DNA of 64,000 nt from an uncultured Roseibium sp. (GCF_947494555.1 NZ_CANLVF010000002.1:806001-870000), one strand, 5' to 3'; counted from the first letter of the stretch, positions 1 to 11,024 are shown. Notes: generated from the letters alone by a model not told the origin. Translations and numbers: made by a program.

Positions 1-463
1 TGCGCGGCAGGAAATAGGTGCCTCCGACATCAGGAAAGAATCCGATCCCGGTTTCCGGCATGGAAAATAGGGTTTTTTCGGTTCCGATCCTGTGGCTGCC
101 ATGCACGGACACGCCGACACCGCCGCCCATGACGATGCCGTCGATCAAGGCGATATAGGGTTTCGGGTATGCCTTGATATAGGCATTCAAGGTGTATTCA
201 TCGCGGAAGAACTGCTTAAGTCCGTCCACCTCGCCTGCCTGTTTCGCGTCATAAATGCTGCGGATGTCCCCGCCTGCGCAAAAAGCCTTGTCCCCTGCTC
301 CCTTTATGACGACACGGGCGACGGTGGGGTCGTCCGCCCAGCGCTTTAACTGTTCGGCTAGCGCGATAACCTTTGAATGTGTCAGCGCATTGAGCGTTTG
401 CGGCCTGTTCAGCGTCACGAAGCCGGCCTTGCCACGAACTTCAAAAAGGATCTCGTCGCTCAT
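1..463 (-). CDS. 3-hydroxyisobutyryl-CoA hydrolase (enoyl-CoA hydratase/isomerase family), 3' part outside window
   Basis: The N-terminal 154 residues are present and the gene runs off the left edge. It is a crotonase-fold enzyme: FCAGGDI near residue 62 and MGGGVGVS near 112 form the oxyanion hole, followed by PETGIGFFPDVGG. This last motif with the GVGVS variant is typical of 3-hydroxyisobutyryl-CoA hydrolases of valine degradation rather than plain enoyl-CoA hydratases. The start is the ATG at 463, beginning MSDEILFEV. It lies 54 bp downstream of the acyl-CoA dehydrogenase gene on the same strand, as expected for a valine catabolism operon. Substrate assignment is inferred from family and neighbour. 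Confidence 0.85.
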   Translation of the reverse strand, partial: MSDEILFEVRGKAGFVTLNRPQTLNALTHSKVIALAEQLKRWADDPTVARVVIKGAGDKAFCAGGDIRSIYDAKQAGEVDGLKQFFRDEYTLNAYIKAYPKPYIALIDGIVMGGGVGVSVHGSHRIGTEKTLFSMPETGIGFFPDVGGTYFLPR

Positions 464-517
464 CAGTGCGCTTTCTGGAAAGAGAGTCGTTTCAACGGTT
501 AAACAGGCGGATTTCAA

Positions 518-1657
518 TCAGTCTTTCAACAGATCGCGGGCGATGATCAAGCGCATGATCTCGTTGGTGCCTTCCAGGATCTGATGCACCCGGACATCGC
601 GGAAATAGCGTTCAATGGGATAATCGCGCAAGTAGCCGTAGCCACCGTGCAGCTGCAGCGCCTCATTGACGACCTTGAACCCCGTGTCGGTTGCCAGTCG
701 CTTTGCCATGGCCGCGAGACGCGTCGCCTCATGCGACTTGGCGTCAACAGCGACGGCCGCCTTGTGCAAAAGCAGGCGCGCAGCCTCAAGCTCCGTTGCC
801 ATATCGGCAAGGCGGAACTGAAGCGCCTGAAAGTCGGCGATCGGCCGTCCGAACTGTTTGCGCTCCTTCATGTAACCGAGCGCGAGGTCCAGACAGGCCT
901 GCGCGGCTCCGAGCGAGCAGGCGCCAATGTTCAGCCGCCCGCCATCGAGAGCCGACATGGCTATCTTGAACCCCTCTCCTTCCTCTCCGATCAGGTTTGT
1001 CTTTGGTACGCGGCAATCCTGGAAATTCACCTGTGCCGTAGGTTGGCTTTTCCAACCGAGCTTAACCTCGTTGGCGCCGAAGCTGAGGCCCGGCGTGCCC
1101 TTTTCAACCAGAAGACAGGAAACGCCGGACGGCCCCTCGCCGCCTGTTCGCACCATCACCGCGTAGAGGTCGCTCACACCGCCACCGGAAATGAACGCCT
1201 TTGAGCCGTTGAGAACATAGTGGTCGCCATAATCTCTGGCGCTTGTCCGCAGGCTGGCCGCGTCAGAGCCGGAACCGGGCTCCGTCAGACAATAGCTCGT
1301 GAGGAGTTCCATGGAGCAAAGGCTCGGGAGAAATTTCCGGCGCAGATCGTCTGAAGCATATGTGTCGATGATCCACGCGACCATATTGTGGATCGAAAGA
1401 TATGCGGCCGTTGATGTGCAGCCCTTGGACAGTTCTTCGAAGATCAATGCCGCGTCCAGGCGCGATAGTGCGGATCCGCCCACGTCTTCGGTCACATAGA
1501 TGCCGCCGAAACCGAGTTCCGCCGCCTTGCGCAGCGTCGGCACCGGAAAGACACTGTCCTCATCCCACTGTTTGGCGTTGGGCGCGAGTTCGTCCCGGGA
1601 AAAACTTGCGGCCATGTCCTGAAAGGCGCGCTGATCTTCGTTCGGTGAAAAGTCCAC
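518..1657 (-). CDS. Acyl-CoA dehydrogenase, probably isobutyryl-CoA dehydrogenase
   Basis: 379 residues, the normal length for a soluble FAD-dependent acyl-CoA dehydrogenase. The flavin/substrate signature [10 protein letters not shown] lies near residue 125, the middle beta domain follows, and the C-terminal helical domain carries the catalytic glutamate in LEGTNEIMR (E362). It oxidises short branched acyl-CoA to the 2-enoyl-CoA, passing electrons to ETF. Pairing with a 3-hydroxyisobutyryl-CoA hydrolase gene suggests isobutyryl-CoA and valine breakdown; 2-methylbutyryl-CoA is an alternative. The start ATG (MDFSPNEDQ) has a purine-rich stretch just upstream. The divergent promoter region to hemB holds two palindromes that could be operators. 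Confidence 0.9.
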   Translation of the reverse strand: MDFSPNEDQRAFQDMAASFSRDELAPNAKQWDEDSVFPVPTLRKAAELGFGGIYVTEDVGGSALSRLDAALIFEELSKGCTSTAAYLSIHNMVAWIIDTYASDDLRRKFLPSLCSMELLTSYCLTEPGSGSDAASLRTSARDYGDHYVLNGSKAFISGGGVSDLYAVMVRTGGEGPSGVSCLLVEKGTPGLSFGANEVKLGWKSQPTAQVNFQDCRVPKTNLIGEEGEGFKIAMSALDGGRLNIGACSLGAAQACLDLALGYMKERKQFGRPIADFQALQFRLADMATELEAARLLLHKAAVAVDAKSHEATRLAAMAKRLATDTGFKVVNEALQLHGGYGYLRDYPIERYFRDVRVHQILEGTNEIMRLIIARDLLKD

Positions 1658-1737
1658 GTGTGTCCTCCCTTCGCGCTGGCGCGACTGCTCCTGGAACGCC
1701 AGTTATCCTCCAAGCGTTGCGTGCGCACTAAAACACA

Positions 1738-1755
1738 TTTGACGCGAACGTCAAA
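1738..1755. promoter_or_regulatory. Inverted repeat TTTGACG-N4-CGTCAAA, candidate operator
   Basis: Perfect 7-bp arms around CGAA, 81 bp upstream of the acyl-CoA dehydrogenase start and in the divergent region to hemB. Its ACG-centred form recalls operators of branched-chain acyl-CoA regulators such as the MerR-family LiuR, but I cannot assign a regulator. Confidence 0.4.
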
Positions 1756-1805
1756 CAATCTCTTTTTTGTTTTTATTTTCAGTTATTTTACAGACTGTTG
1801 GACTG

Positions 1806-1830
1806 CGTCAATCTGCGTGATAGATTGACG
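1806..1830. promoter_or_regulatory. Inverted repeat CGTCAATCT-N7-AGATTGACG, candidate operator or hairpin
   Basis: Perfect 9-bp arms with a 7-base centre, 56 bp before the hemB start. It shares the CGTCAA/TTGACG core with the palindrome at 1738-1755, so one regulator might bind both. It could also fold as a hairpin in the hemB leader. Confidence 0.4.
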
Positions 1831-1850
1831 TCTCACTTCCGCCAGAATGA

Positions 1851-4174
<2,324 letters not shown>

Positions 4175-4286
4175 GCCTTCTAAGGTCTCGTGGTCGTTGC
4201 TTTTACTGTTTTCGCTGAAGCAGCACATTTGCGTTTCCGCCTCACAATCCCCACATCAGCGTCATCACGTTTTCGGGAGCCGATTT

Positions 4287-4793
4287 ATGTCAGCAGAGAC
4301 TTCGACCGACTATGTCCGCCAGGACGTTTTTGACCCTGCCCGCCATCCGGAATTGTTTTCAGGCGTCCGCAGCCGGCGGATCTTTGCGTTTTTTATCGAT
4401 GTGATCGCTATCGCGATTTTTACTGTTCTTGCAGGCATCGCGGTGTTTTTCCTGGGCGTCTTCACACTCGGTCTCGGCTTCCTGCTCTACGGCATCCTGC
4501 CGGCAACGGTCGCACTACTTTACGTCGCCTTCACGCTCGGCGGACCGCAGGCCTCGACCCTCGGCATGCGCGCCATGGGACTGGAAATGCGCCTTTGGTA
4601 CGGCGCTAAGCCCTATCCCCTGCTCGCGGCCGTGCACGCGCTGCTGTTCTGGTTCTCTGTTTCGCTGCTGACGCCGCTGATCCTGCTGGTCTCCCTCTTT
4701 TCAGACCGCAAGCGCCTTTTGCACGACATCATCCTGGGCGTCGTCGTGATCAATTCGGACTATCACCGACAGTATGTGGACGGGCGTTACTGA
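4287..4793 (+). CDS. RDD family membrane protein
   Basis: 168 residues with the RDD pattern: SRRIFAFFIDVIAIAIF near residue 32 starts the first of about three to four hydrophobic segments, and the third holds LTPLILLVSLFSDRKR. The start at 4287 (MSAETSTDYV) is preceded by CGGGAG; an open frame continues upstream into ilvA but has no family similarity. RDD proteins are poorly characterised inner-membrane proteins; some have been linked to ion exchange. It lies 112 bp after ilvA in the same direction. Confidence 0.85.
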   Translation: MSAETSTDYVRQDVFDPARHPELFSGVRSRRIFAFFIDVIAIAIFTVLAGIAVFFLGVFTLGLGFLLYGILPATVALLYVAFTLGGPQASTLGMRAMGLEMRLWYGAKPYPLLAAVHALLFWFSVSLLTPLILLVSLFSDRKRLLHDIILGVVVINSDYHRQYVDGRY

Positions 4794-4867
4794 GCTGGGC
4801 AGGTCTGCCAAAATCTGCAGACCCTCGCCTTCGTTGATTATTTCAGCCTCGAACGACACTTGGCCTG

Positions 4868-5353
4868 TCAATTCATCAGCGCCAGCGACAGGTTGAGCAA
4901 ACCGGCAAACCCAACCCAGGTCGCATAAGCGCAAAAGAGCAGAGCGGAGGCCGGGTCGGGGTGCCAGCGATCCTTGATGAAAAGCAGGATCAGCGCAAAC
5001 ATGCAGGCGATCACCGCGAACGCGTTCCAGACCTGATGCAGCACGAAAAAGAGCGGTGACCAGGCCCAGTTGAGGGCCATCTGGCCATACCAGAAGACCA
5101 TTGCTTTCGAGCGCGGGGCCGCCCGAAAGGTTCTCCATCCGGCGACTGCAATGAAGACATAGAGAACGGTCCAGACCGGTCCGAAAATCCAGTTGGGAGG
5201 GTTGAAGAACGGTTTGTTCAGGTTCGCGTACCATGCCCCCGGTGCCGACTGCGTTCCGATAAAGATCCCCATTCCAAGAACGACGATCAGGAACAGCGCC
5301 AGAAGCGCCATTGCGCCCGGACCGCGCAGCCGGGGTGACGTGTTATTTGTCAT
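4868..5353 (-). CDS. tspO: TspO/MBR family tryptophan-rich sensory protein
   Basis: 161 residues, five predicted membrane helices. Hallmarks are the PPNWIFGPVWTVLY loop near residue 52 and WYGQMALNWAWSPLFF near residue 88, which line the tetrapyrrole/cholesterol-binding cavity in known TspO structures. In alphaproteobacteria TspO modulates tetrapyrrole-linked gene expression and stress responses, which fits loosely with the nearby hemB. It converges with the RDD gene; no clear terminator is visible in the 74 bp between them. Confidence 0.93.
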   Translation of the reverse strand: MTNNTSPRLRGPGAMALLALFLIVVLGMGIFIGTQSAPGAWYANLNKPFFNPPNWIFGPVWTVLYVFIAVAGWRTFRAAPRSKAMVFWYGQMALNWAWSPLFFVLHQVWNAFAVIACMFALILLFIKDRWHPDPASALLFCAYATWVGFAGLLNLSLALMN

Positions 5354-5593
5354 TTCTTTGCAATTTCTCCCGTTCTCGCTTCACACATACTCGATACAGT
5401 TTTCATTGCCGATGAACGGCTTGCCTAACATACGCAGTTGACGTGTCCCGAGACTTCCCAGGCCACGAGAATACGGATGCGATCCGAAACCAGGGGCGTA
5501 GTTTTTGTTTTTTTCTCCGGGCTCTACCGCAACGGGCAAGCCTGATTAGAATAAACCTGAATATTTTAGTCGACTTTAAATTTCGAACCTGTT

Positions 5594-5609
5594 ATTGCTG
5601 CGCAGCAAT
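5594..5609. promoter_or_regulatory. 16-bp perfect palindrome ATTGCTGCGCAGCAAT
   Basis: It lies 19 bp before the start codon of the ABC substrate-binding protein. It may be an operator or a small hairpin near the ribosome-binding site of the metal-uptake operon. The AT-rich stretch 5548-5585 upstream holds the likely promoter. No canonical Fur box was recognised. Confidence 0.4.
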
Positions 5610-5628
5610 CTAACTAACGGAAAACGCT

Positions 5629-6780
5629 ATGTCTTTCTTCAAACGCGTAGGCGCACTGACGTGCGCTGTCGTGGCCGGCACCTTGTTGACTTCTCAATCG
5701 ACAACCGCCCACGCCGAGGCCCTCACCTTCACCGATATCGCGGGGCGTGAAGTCACCCTGCCGGAAATGCCGGACAAGATCATCCTTGGCGAGGGTCGGA
5801 TGATGTATGGCATTGCGCCGCTGATCGAGGGCAACCCGTTCGAGAAAATCGTCGGCTGGAAGAGCGACCTGGTTCAGTACGATCCGGATGCCTTCCGCAA
5901 GTATGAGGGCGCTTTTCCGGAAGACACTGCGCGGATGATCGACTTCGGCAACCCTTATGCGGGCGACTTTTCCGTCGAGGCTGTTCTGGAAGCGGAAACC
6001 GACCTTGTCATCCTCGATGTCGGCAACCTCTTCAAGGCAGAAGAGACCGGCCTTATCGAAAAGCTCGGCAACGCTGGCGTACAGGTGGCCTTTATCGATT
6101 TCCGCCGAAACGCGACTGAAAACGCCGTTCCTTCAATGCTGATTCTCGGCCGGATCTTCGGCGAGGAAAAGCGCGCCGCGGAATTCATCGACTTCTATAT
6201 TGCGCAGATGCGCAAGGTGACGAATATCGTCGACACCATTCCGGCGGAAGACCGTCCGCTCGTCGTCGTTGAGAATGCCGCCGGCTGGCAGGATGATTTC
6301 TGCTGCTGGTCGTTTGGCCCCTACAACTATGGCCGGTTTGTTGAACTTGCCGGTGGCAAGAACCACGCCTCAACGCTTGCTAACGCCTATTCTGTTGACC
6401 TCAGCCTGGAAGGCATCATTGAGGCGGACCCGGATGTTGTCTTCGGGACAGGTGCCAACTGGAAAGAAGCGCGTCCGGAAGTCACGTCGACTTTGCTCGG
6501 CTATGAGGGCGATCCGGAAGTCAACGCTGAACGTCTCGCTGCCCTTGCCGCGCGCCCGGGGTTCGCTGATCTACGCGCCGTCAAGGACGGGCGTTTTCAC
6601 TCGATCTATCACCAGTTCTACAATTCGCCCTACCATTTCGTTGCGATCCAGGTGCTGGCGAAGTGGTTGCATCCGGACGACTTTGAAGATCTGGACCCCG
6701 AGGCGACCTTCCAGGAGCTGCATGACCGGTTCCTGCCTTACGAGACCTCCGGTCAATTCTGGATCACGCTCAACCAATAA
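5629..6780 (+). CDS. ABC transporter substrate-binding protein, iron-siderophore/cobalamin type
   Basis: 383 residues. An N-terminal Sec signal peptide (about residues 1-30, ending AHA-EA) is followed by a TroA/BtuF-like two-lobe fold: FTDIAGREVTLPE opens the mature protein. The long central helix is consistent with a class III binding protein for metal chelates. An unusual DDFCCW motif puts two adjacent cysteines at 225-226. It is the first gene of an operon with permease, ATPase, cupredoxin and methyltransferase. The ligand is unknown; iron, copper or another metal complex is possible. No TonB-dependent receptor gene is in the window. Confidence 0.85.
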   Translation: MSFFKRVGALTCAVVAGTLLTSQSTTAHAEALTFTDIAGREVTLPEMPDKIILGEGRMMYGIAPLIEGNPFEKIVGWKSDLVQYDPDAFRKYEGAFPEDTARMIDFGNPYAGDFSVEAVLEAETDLVILDVGNLFKAEETGLIEKLGNAGVQVAFIDFRRNATENAVPSMLILGRIFGEEKRAAEFIDFYIAQMRKVTNIVDTIPAEDRPLVVVENAAGWQDDFCCWSFGPYNYGRFVELAGGKNHASTLANAYSVDLSLEGIIEADPDVVFGTGANWKEARPEVTSTLLGYEGDPEVNAERLAALAARPGFADLRAVKDGRFHSIYHQFYNSPYHFVAIQVLAKWLHPDDFEDLDPEATFQELHDRFLPYETSGQFWITLNQ

Positions 6781-6842
6781 GGCAGTTCATTGCACAAGGC
6801 TCCGCGGCGGTTTGCTGCGGAGCCCATTTCCATGGGTCATTT

Positions 6843-7916
6843 ATGTCTGACAGTTCACTTGTCTCCGGCGAAGCGTTGTCGCTGGTGCGTGCCTACAAGC
6901 TTCGCAATGTGCGCAGGGCCGCGCTTATCGGAATTGCCTTCCTGCTTCTTGCCGCTCTCGTCGTCATCGACGTTACGACCGGTCCGGCGAATCTTTCGAT
7001 CTGGCGAACGATCGAGGTCATCTTCGACCGCTCGCTGGCAACACCAAAGGAAGACGTCATCATCTGGCAGCTTCGATTGCCCGTAGCCATCATGGCGATT
7101 GCGGTCGGCGCCATGCTCGGCGTCGCCGGTGCGGAGATGCAGACGATCCTCAATAATCCGCTGGCCGATCCGTTCACGTTGGGCCTGAGCTCTGCAGCCG
7201 GTTTCGGCGCCGCCCTTGCCATCGTTTTGGGTTGGTCCGTCATCCCCGGCGTCGGCGGCCTGTTCGTTTCGGTCAACGCGTTCATTTTTGCCATGTTGAC
7301 CTCATGCGCGCTGTTCCTGTTCACGCGGCTGCGCGGTGTCACGCCTGAAGCGATGATCCTGGTCGGCATTGCAATGCTCTTCACATTCAATGCCCTACTG
7401 GCGTTTCTGCAATACGGCGCGTCCGAAATTCAGCTGGCGCAGTTGATTTTCTGGCAGCTGGGTTCCCTGGCGCGCGCAACCTGGACGAAGGTTGGCGTCT
7501 GCTTTGTCATCCTCGCGCTCATTTTGCCGTGGTTCATGTATCGCTCCTGGGCACTGACGGCCCTGCGTATGGGTGAGGACAAGGCGGCTGCTCTTGGTGT
7601 CAATGTCGGGCTCTTAAGGATCAGCGTCCTTGCCGGTGTCTCGCTCCTTTCGGCGGTCGCCGTCTCCTTTGTCGGAGCGATTGCCTTTGTCGGGCTCGTC
7701 GGACCGCACATCGCACGTATGATTGTCGGCGAGGATCAGCGCGGGTTCCTTCCCCTCTCAGCACTGTGCGGCGCGCTCATCCTGTCCGGCACCTCCATCG
7801 CCTCCAAGGCCATCACACCGGGGATCGTCTATCCCATCGGCATGATCACATCGCTGATAGGCATACCGTTCTTCATTCTGTTGATCCTCGGTCAGCGCAA
7901 GAGGCACTGGCAATGA
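6843..7916 (+). CDS. FecCD-type ABC transporter permease
   Basis: 357 residues with about nine to ten hydrophobic helices. It carries the family signatures GAMLGVAGAEMQTILNNPLADPFTLG (around residues 93-118) and FVGLVGPHIARMIVG, the cytoplasmic coupling region that meets the ATPase. FecCD permeases import ferric-siderophores, haem or vitamin B12 across the inner membrane. The start ATG at 6843 gives MSDSSLVSGE; a 62-bp gap separates it from the binding-protein gene. The stop overlaps the ATPase start by 4 bp. Confidence 0.93.
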   Translation: MSDSSLVSGEALSLVRAYKLRNVRRAALIGIAFLLLAALVVIDVTTGPANLSIWRTIEVIFDRSLATPKEDVIIWQLRLPVAIMAIAVGAMLGVAGAEMQTILNNPLADPFTLGLSSAAGFGAALAIVLGWSVIPGVGGLFVSVNAFIFAMLTSCALFLFTRLRGVTPEAMILVGIAMLFTFNALLAFLQYGASEIQLAQLIFWQLGSLARATWTKVGVCFVILALILPWFMYRSWALTALRMGEDKAAALGVNVGLLRISVLAGVSLLSAVAVSFVGAIAFVGLVGPHIARMIVGEDQRGFLPLSALCGALILSGTSIASKAITPGIVYPIGMITSLIGIPFFILLILGQRKRHWQ

Positions 7917-8686
7917 GCGCTCTAACGGCAGAAAACCTCACATTTTCATACGGTGCGCGGCGGATATTCGACGGTGTTGGCTTCGACCCGATCATACCCG
8001 GCCAGCTGACCGCGCTCATCGGCCCGAACGCGGCAGGCAAATCGACGCTTTTCCGGCTGATTGCAGGCCTTTTGAAACCGGAAACTGGCAAAGTCCATCT
8101 CGGAGATACCGATCTCGACACGCTATCAACGCGCCGCCGGCTGGAGCGTGTCTGCTTCATGCCCCAGTTCTTCACCGCCAATGCCGCCCTTTCCGTCTTT
8201 GACGTCGTCATGATGGCGCATAAGCAACTGAAGGGCTGGCGGGTGAGCGAAAACGACATGATCATTGTCGGCACGGCTTTGCAGGAAGCCGGTATCGGTC
8301 ATCTCTCGGAAGCCTATGTCAGCGAACTTTCCGGCGGCCAATCCCAAATGGTTTCCGTGACACAGGCACTGATCCGAAAATCTGATGTCTACCTGTTCGA
8401 CGAACCGACTTCGGCGCTTGACCTCAGGCACCAGCTGGAAGTGCTGGGGCAGATCAAATCCGCTGTGGCGGACAGAGACGCAATCGGCGTCGTCGCCTTG
8501 CATGATCTCAATCTCGCAGCGCGCTTTGCTGACAACCTGATCCTCATTGGCGAAGGGCGGATCCTTGCGCAGGGACCGCCTGCGGAGGTGCTGCGCGCCG
8601 ATGCCATTTCAAACACTTACGGTGTTGCCATCGAAACAACTATAGGCCCGAGAGAGGAACTGATTGTTCATGCTTACGCGTCGTAA
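7913..8686 (+). CDS. ABC transporter ATP-binding protein, iron-chelate/B12 type
   Basis: 257 residues. All ATPase motifs are intact: Walker A GPNAAGKST (37-45), Q-loop FMPQF, signature LSGGQSQ, Walker B VYLFDEPTSALD and H-loop ALHDLN. It powers the FecCD permease encoded just before; the start ATG at 7913 overlaps the permease TGA. An upstream in-frame extension runs back into the permease gene and is not coding. Its end overlaps the start of the cupredoxin gene by 17 bp, so all three are translationally coupled. Confidence 0.94.
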   Translation: MSALTAENLTFSYGARRIFDGVGFDPIIPGQLTALIGPNAAGKSTLFRLIAGLLKPETGKVHLGDTDLDTLSTRRRLERVCFMPQFFTANAALSVFDVVMMAHKQLKGWRVSENDMIIVGTALQEAGIGHLSEAYVSELSGGQSQMVSVTQALIRKSDVYLFDEPTSALDLRHQLEVLGQIKSAVADRDAIGVVALHDLNLAARFADNLILIGEGRILAQGPPAEVLRADAISNTYGVAIETTIGPREELIVHAYAS

Positions 8687-9149
8687 TTTCGTGTGCTCGG
8701 TTGCAGCGATGGCCGGTGCCGGATCTGCGCTCGCCTGCCCGGCTCCGGAACAGACCGGAAATGCGCACGGGATCCTCATGCTGAACGCGGCCTGCGGCGA
8801 TCCGGATGCGCCCAATGTCTTCGAACCGGCGATCTTACGCATCAACACAGGCGACAGCGTCACATTTGTTCCGACCGACACAGGGCACAATTCAGCCTCC
8901 AAGCGCGGGATGATCCCCGATGGCGCGGAACCCTGGAACGGTGCGATCGATGAGAACCTGACAGTCAAATTCACGGTTCCAGGTATCTACGGGCATATAT
9001 GCGTGCCTCACTATGAATGGGGCATGGTCGGGCTGATCGTCGTTGGAAACGACTTCTCCAACTTCAAATCAGCCAAGAAAGTCAGGCACCCGGGCAGCGC
9101 GCGCAAAGTCTTTCGCGCGCTCCTGAAGGAACTGGAAGCAGAGGCCTAG
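8670..9149 (+). CDS. Pseudoazurin-like type 1 copper protein (cupredoxin)
   Basis: 159 residues from the ATG at 8670; a TTG at 8664 is an alternative. The leader MLTRRNFVCSVAAMAGAGSALA has an RR pair and looks like a Tat or Sec signal peptide. The mature part is a cupredoxin: the four type 1 copper ligands of pseudoazurin are all in place, His73 (TGHNSAS) and Cys111, His114, Met119 in the C-V-P-H-x4-M loop. Its position inside a metal-chelate ABC operon suggests periplasmic electron transfer or metal redox handling linked to uptake, rather than the denitrification role of classic pseudoazurins. That role is inference. Confidence 0.85.
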   Translation: MLTRRNFVCSVAAMAGAGSALACPAPEQTGNAHGILMLNAACGDPDAPNVFEPAILRINTGDSVTFVPTDTGHNSASKRGMIPDGAEPWNGAIDENLTVKFTVPGIYGHICVPHYEWGMVGLIVVGNDFSNFKSAKKVRHPGSARKVFRALLKELEAEA

Positions 9150-9156
9150 ACCCAAA

Positions 9157-9837
9157 GTGAAAGCGAACCTGATCGACACCTGGTCCAACATTTCCTCGGA
9201 AGAAGACACAATGACGGCGGATCACACCTGGATCTGGTGTGAGATGATCGAGGCGATGGACGAACGCAATCTTGCGAACGCGACCGTCCTTGATTTCGGC
9301 TGCAACCAGGGCGGCTTTCTGAGGCTGCTTTACGATCTGCGCCATTTCAAATCCGCCGTAGGCGTGGATATTGCCCGTCATGCCGTCGACCTTGCCGAGG
9401 CAGCAAAGGGAAACCGGCCGATTACGTACCGGTCGACAACCGACATATTAAAACTGGAGGAACGCTTCGATCTGGCGTTCAGCCATGAAGTCATCTATCT
9501 GATCGACGACCTCAAAGAGCACGCCAAACAGATTGCCGGTGTTCTGAAAGCGGGCGGGAGCTACTATGCAGTAACCTGCTGTCATCGCGACAGCCCGCTC
9601 TGGGGGATGTGGCGGCCCCAGATCCAGGCGTTTTCGAACGTTCCGGTTCCCAATCACAGCGTCGCAGACATTGCAGGTGCATTCCGGAAATCAGGGTTCA
9701 ACGTGTCTGTACGCCGGTTCCTGGCCAACGCTTTCATCCCGCTTGCCGAACCAAGCGACTATTTTCCGACCGATGTTGACCGGCTCGAAGTCTACAGCCG
9801 ATGGAAGCTGATGTTTCGCTTTGAATTGGAAGCTTAG
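9157..9837 (+). CDS. Class I SAM-dependent methyltransferase
   Basis: 226 residues from a GTG at 9157; an ATG at 9211 with a better spaced GGAAGA is the alternative start (208 residues). Motif I reads LDFGCNQGGFL near residue 46, the acidic residue of motif II is in VGVDIA, and SHEVIYLIDD corresponds to motif IV. A Rossmann-fold methyltransferase is certain; the substrate is not. It is the last gene of the ABC/cupredoxin operon, 7 bp after the cupredoxin stop, and might modify or degrade an imported metallophore. I do not recognise a named subfamily. Confidence 0.8.
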   Translation: MKANLIDTWSNISSEEDTMTADHTWIWCEMIEAMDERNLANATVLDFGCNQGGFLRLLYDLRHFKSAVGVDIARHAVDLAEAAKGNRPITYRSTTDILKLEERFDLAFSHEVIYLIDDLKEHAKQIAGVLKAGGSYYAVTCCHRDSPLWGMWRPQIQAFSNVPVPNHSVADIAGAFRKSGFNVSVRRFLANAFIPLAEPSDYFPTDVDRLEVYSRWKLMFRFELEA

Positions 9838-10023
9838 CGAAAAGCGTCGTCTGCCGATCTAAATCGCCGCGCGCTTACCAGGCAACACCGGCGGCCGAGT
9901 TCGAGATGCGGAGTTGGCATGGGGGGCCGGAACTTGTGGCAATCCGCAAGGCTGTTTTCTCATTCCCGCGCGACAGAGCCATGTACTGGCAATATCTGTT
10001 GGCGATACAAAGGCCTGATCAAC

Positions 10024-10926
10024 TCAGCTGCCGTCAAGAGTGCCGTTTTCGAGTAGAGAAACCAGCCTGGCGACATGCCGTGCCTCTCTGGGTGTTGCGG
10101 ACCAGCACGCAAAGAGCTCCAGCATCGCCGCCCGCCCATCCGTTTCCAGGATCGGAAGGCACGGTCCCTGCCGCAATCTGGAAACCTTGCTTGCCGGCAA
10201 CAAGGCAGCGCCCAATCCGAGATCGGCCCAGTTTTCCAGTGCCGCATAGGAAATCGCACGCCCTGGATAAAGATCAAGCGACAGGCCCTCAGTCTCAAAC
10301 ATCGCTTCTGTCGCCTGCGACAGGCCGCAATGTCCGGAGGTCAGGATCAAGGTCTGACTCTCGAGTTCACGAAGCGATACGGCACCGTCGCCAAAACGAT
10401 CGAGCTCGGCACCACTTGGCAGAAAAACCCAAGGGTCTTTGTAAAGCCGGGACGTTGCAATCCCCTTTCGCTCGATGGCGGTTTCCGGAAGGATTGCCAA
10501 ATCAAGGGTCTCTGAGTGCAACCGGTCATGCAGGTCGTCGATGAAACACTCCTTGAAGACAAACTCCACTCCAGGATACTGCTGTTGATAGTCCGCAAAA
10601 AGGTCCATGATCCGTGGAACTTCGACGATGGGCGACACGCCGATACGGATCAGTTTGACCTCGGGCTTCAAGAGCTGCCTCACCTGAGCCAAAAGCGCCT
10701 CTTCCGATGCAACAACGTCTGAAATTGCCGGAAGAACCTGTCGACCGAATTCGGTTATGGCAACGGAGCGCGTACTGCGCTGGAAAATCTTCGCGCCGAA
10801 TTGATGCTCGATCTGCTTGATCCCGGCGGAAAGCGTCGGCTGGGTCACGTTGCAGGCGTCCGCTGCCGAACGGAAAGATCCTGTTTCTGCAACGCTCAAT
10901 ACGAACGCCAAATGCCGTATATTCAT
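10024..10926 (-). CDS. LysR-family transcriptional regulator, OxyR-like
   Basis: 300 residues. The N-terminal winged helix (MNIRHLAFVLSVAETGSF, then VTQPTLSAGIKQIE) is typical LysR. The effector domain contains TSGHCGLSQA with Cys200, matching the peroxide-sensing GHC of OxyR (C199 in E. coli). The second OxyR cysteine (C208) is replaced by a methionine. It is divergent from MAPEG-SDR-cupin, which it probably controls. An ATAG-N7-CTAT element, the OxyR half-site pattern, overlaps its own start codon. Full OxyR function is not assured. Confidence 0.85.
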   Translation of the reverse strand: MNIRHLAFVLSVAETGSFRSAADACNVTQPTLSAGIKQIEHQFGAKIFQRSTRSVAITEFGRQVLPAISDVVASEEALLAQVRQLLKPEVKLIRIGVSPIVEVPRIMDLFADYQQQYPGVEFVFKECFIDDLHDRLHSETLDLAILPETAIERKGIATSRLYKDPWVFLPSGAELDRFGDGAVSLRELESQTLILTSGHCGLSQATEAMFETEGLSLDLYPGRAISYAALENWADLGLGAALLPASKVSRLRQGPCLPILETDGRAAMLELFACWSATPREARHVARLVSLLENGTLDGS

Positions 10927-10947
10927 TGATAGAATTCTCCTATCAAT
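10925..10947. promoter_or_regulatory. Inverted repeat ATTGATAG-N7-CTATCAAT over the regulator start, candidate LysR/OxyR operator
   Basis: Perfect 8-bp arms. It contains ATAG-N7-CTAT, the building block of OxyR sites, and fits the T-N11-A rule for LysR boxes. It covers the start codon and leader of the regulator gene and lies 78 bp before the MAPEG gene, so it could serve autoregulation and divergent activation. A second degenerate block seems to follow at 10951-10965. Confidence 0.5.
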
Positions 10948-11024
10948 AATTAAGATTATTCAATTTCTCCGAAATTACGGCAAATGATACCCAGTGATCA
11001 ACCGAAAATCACAAGAGGTTCCAA

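Noticed and set aside
5548..5585. Iron-responsive box (Fur or Irr ICE type) before the ABC operon
   Set aside because: The AT-rich stretch only loosely resembles TTTAGAA-N-TTCTAAA and has no convincing symmetry.
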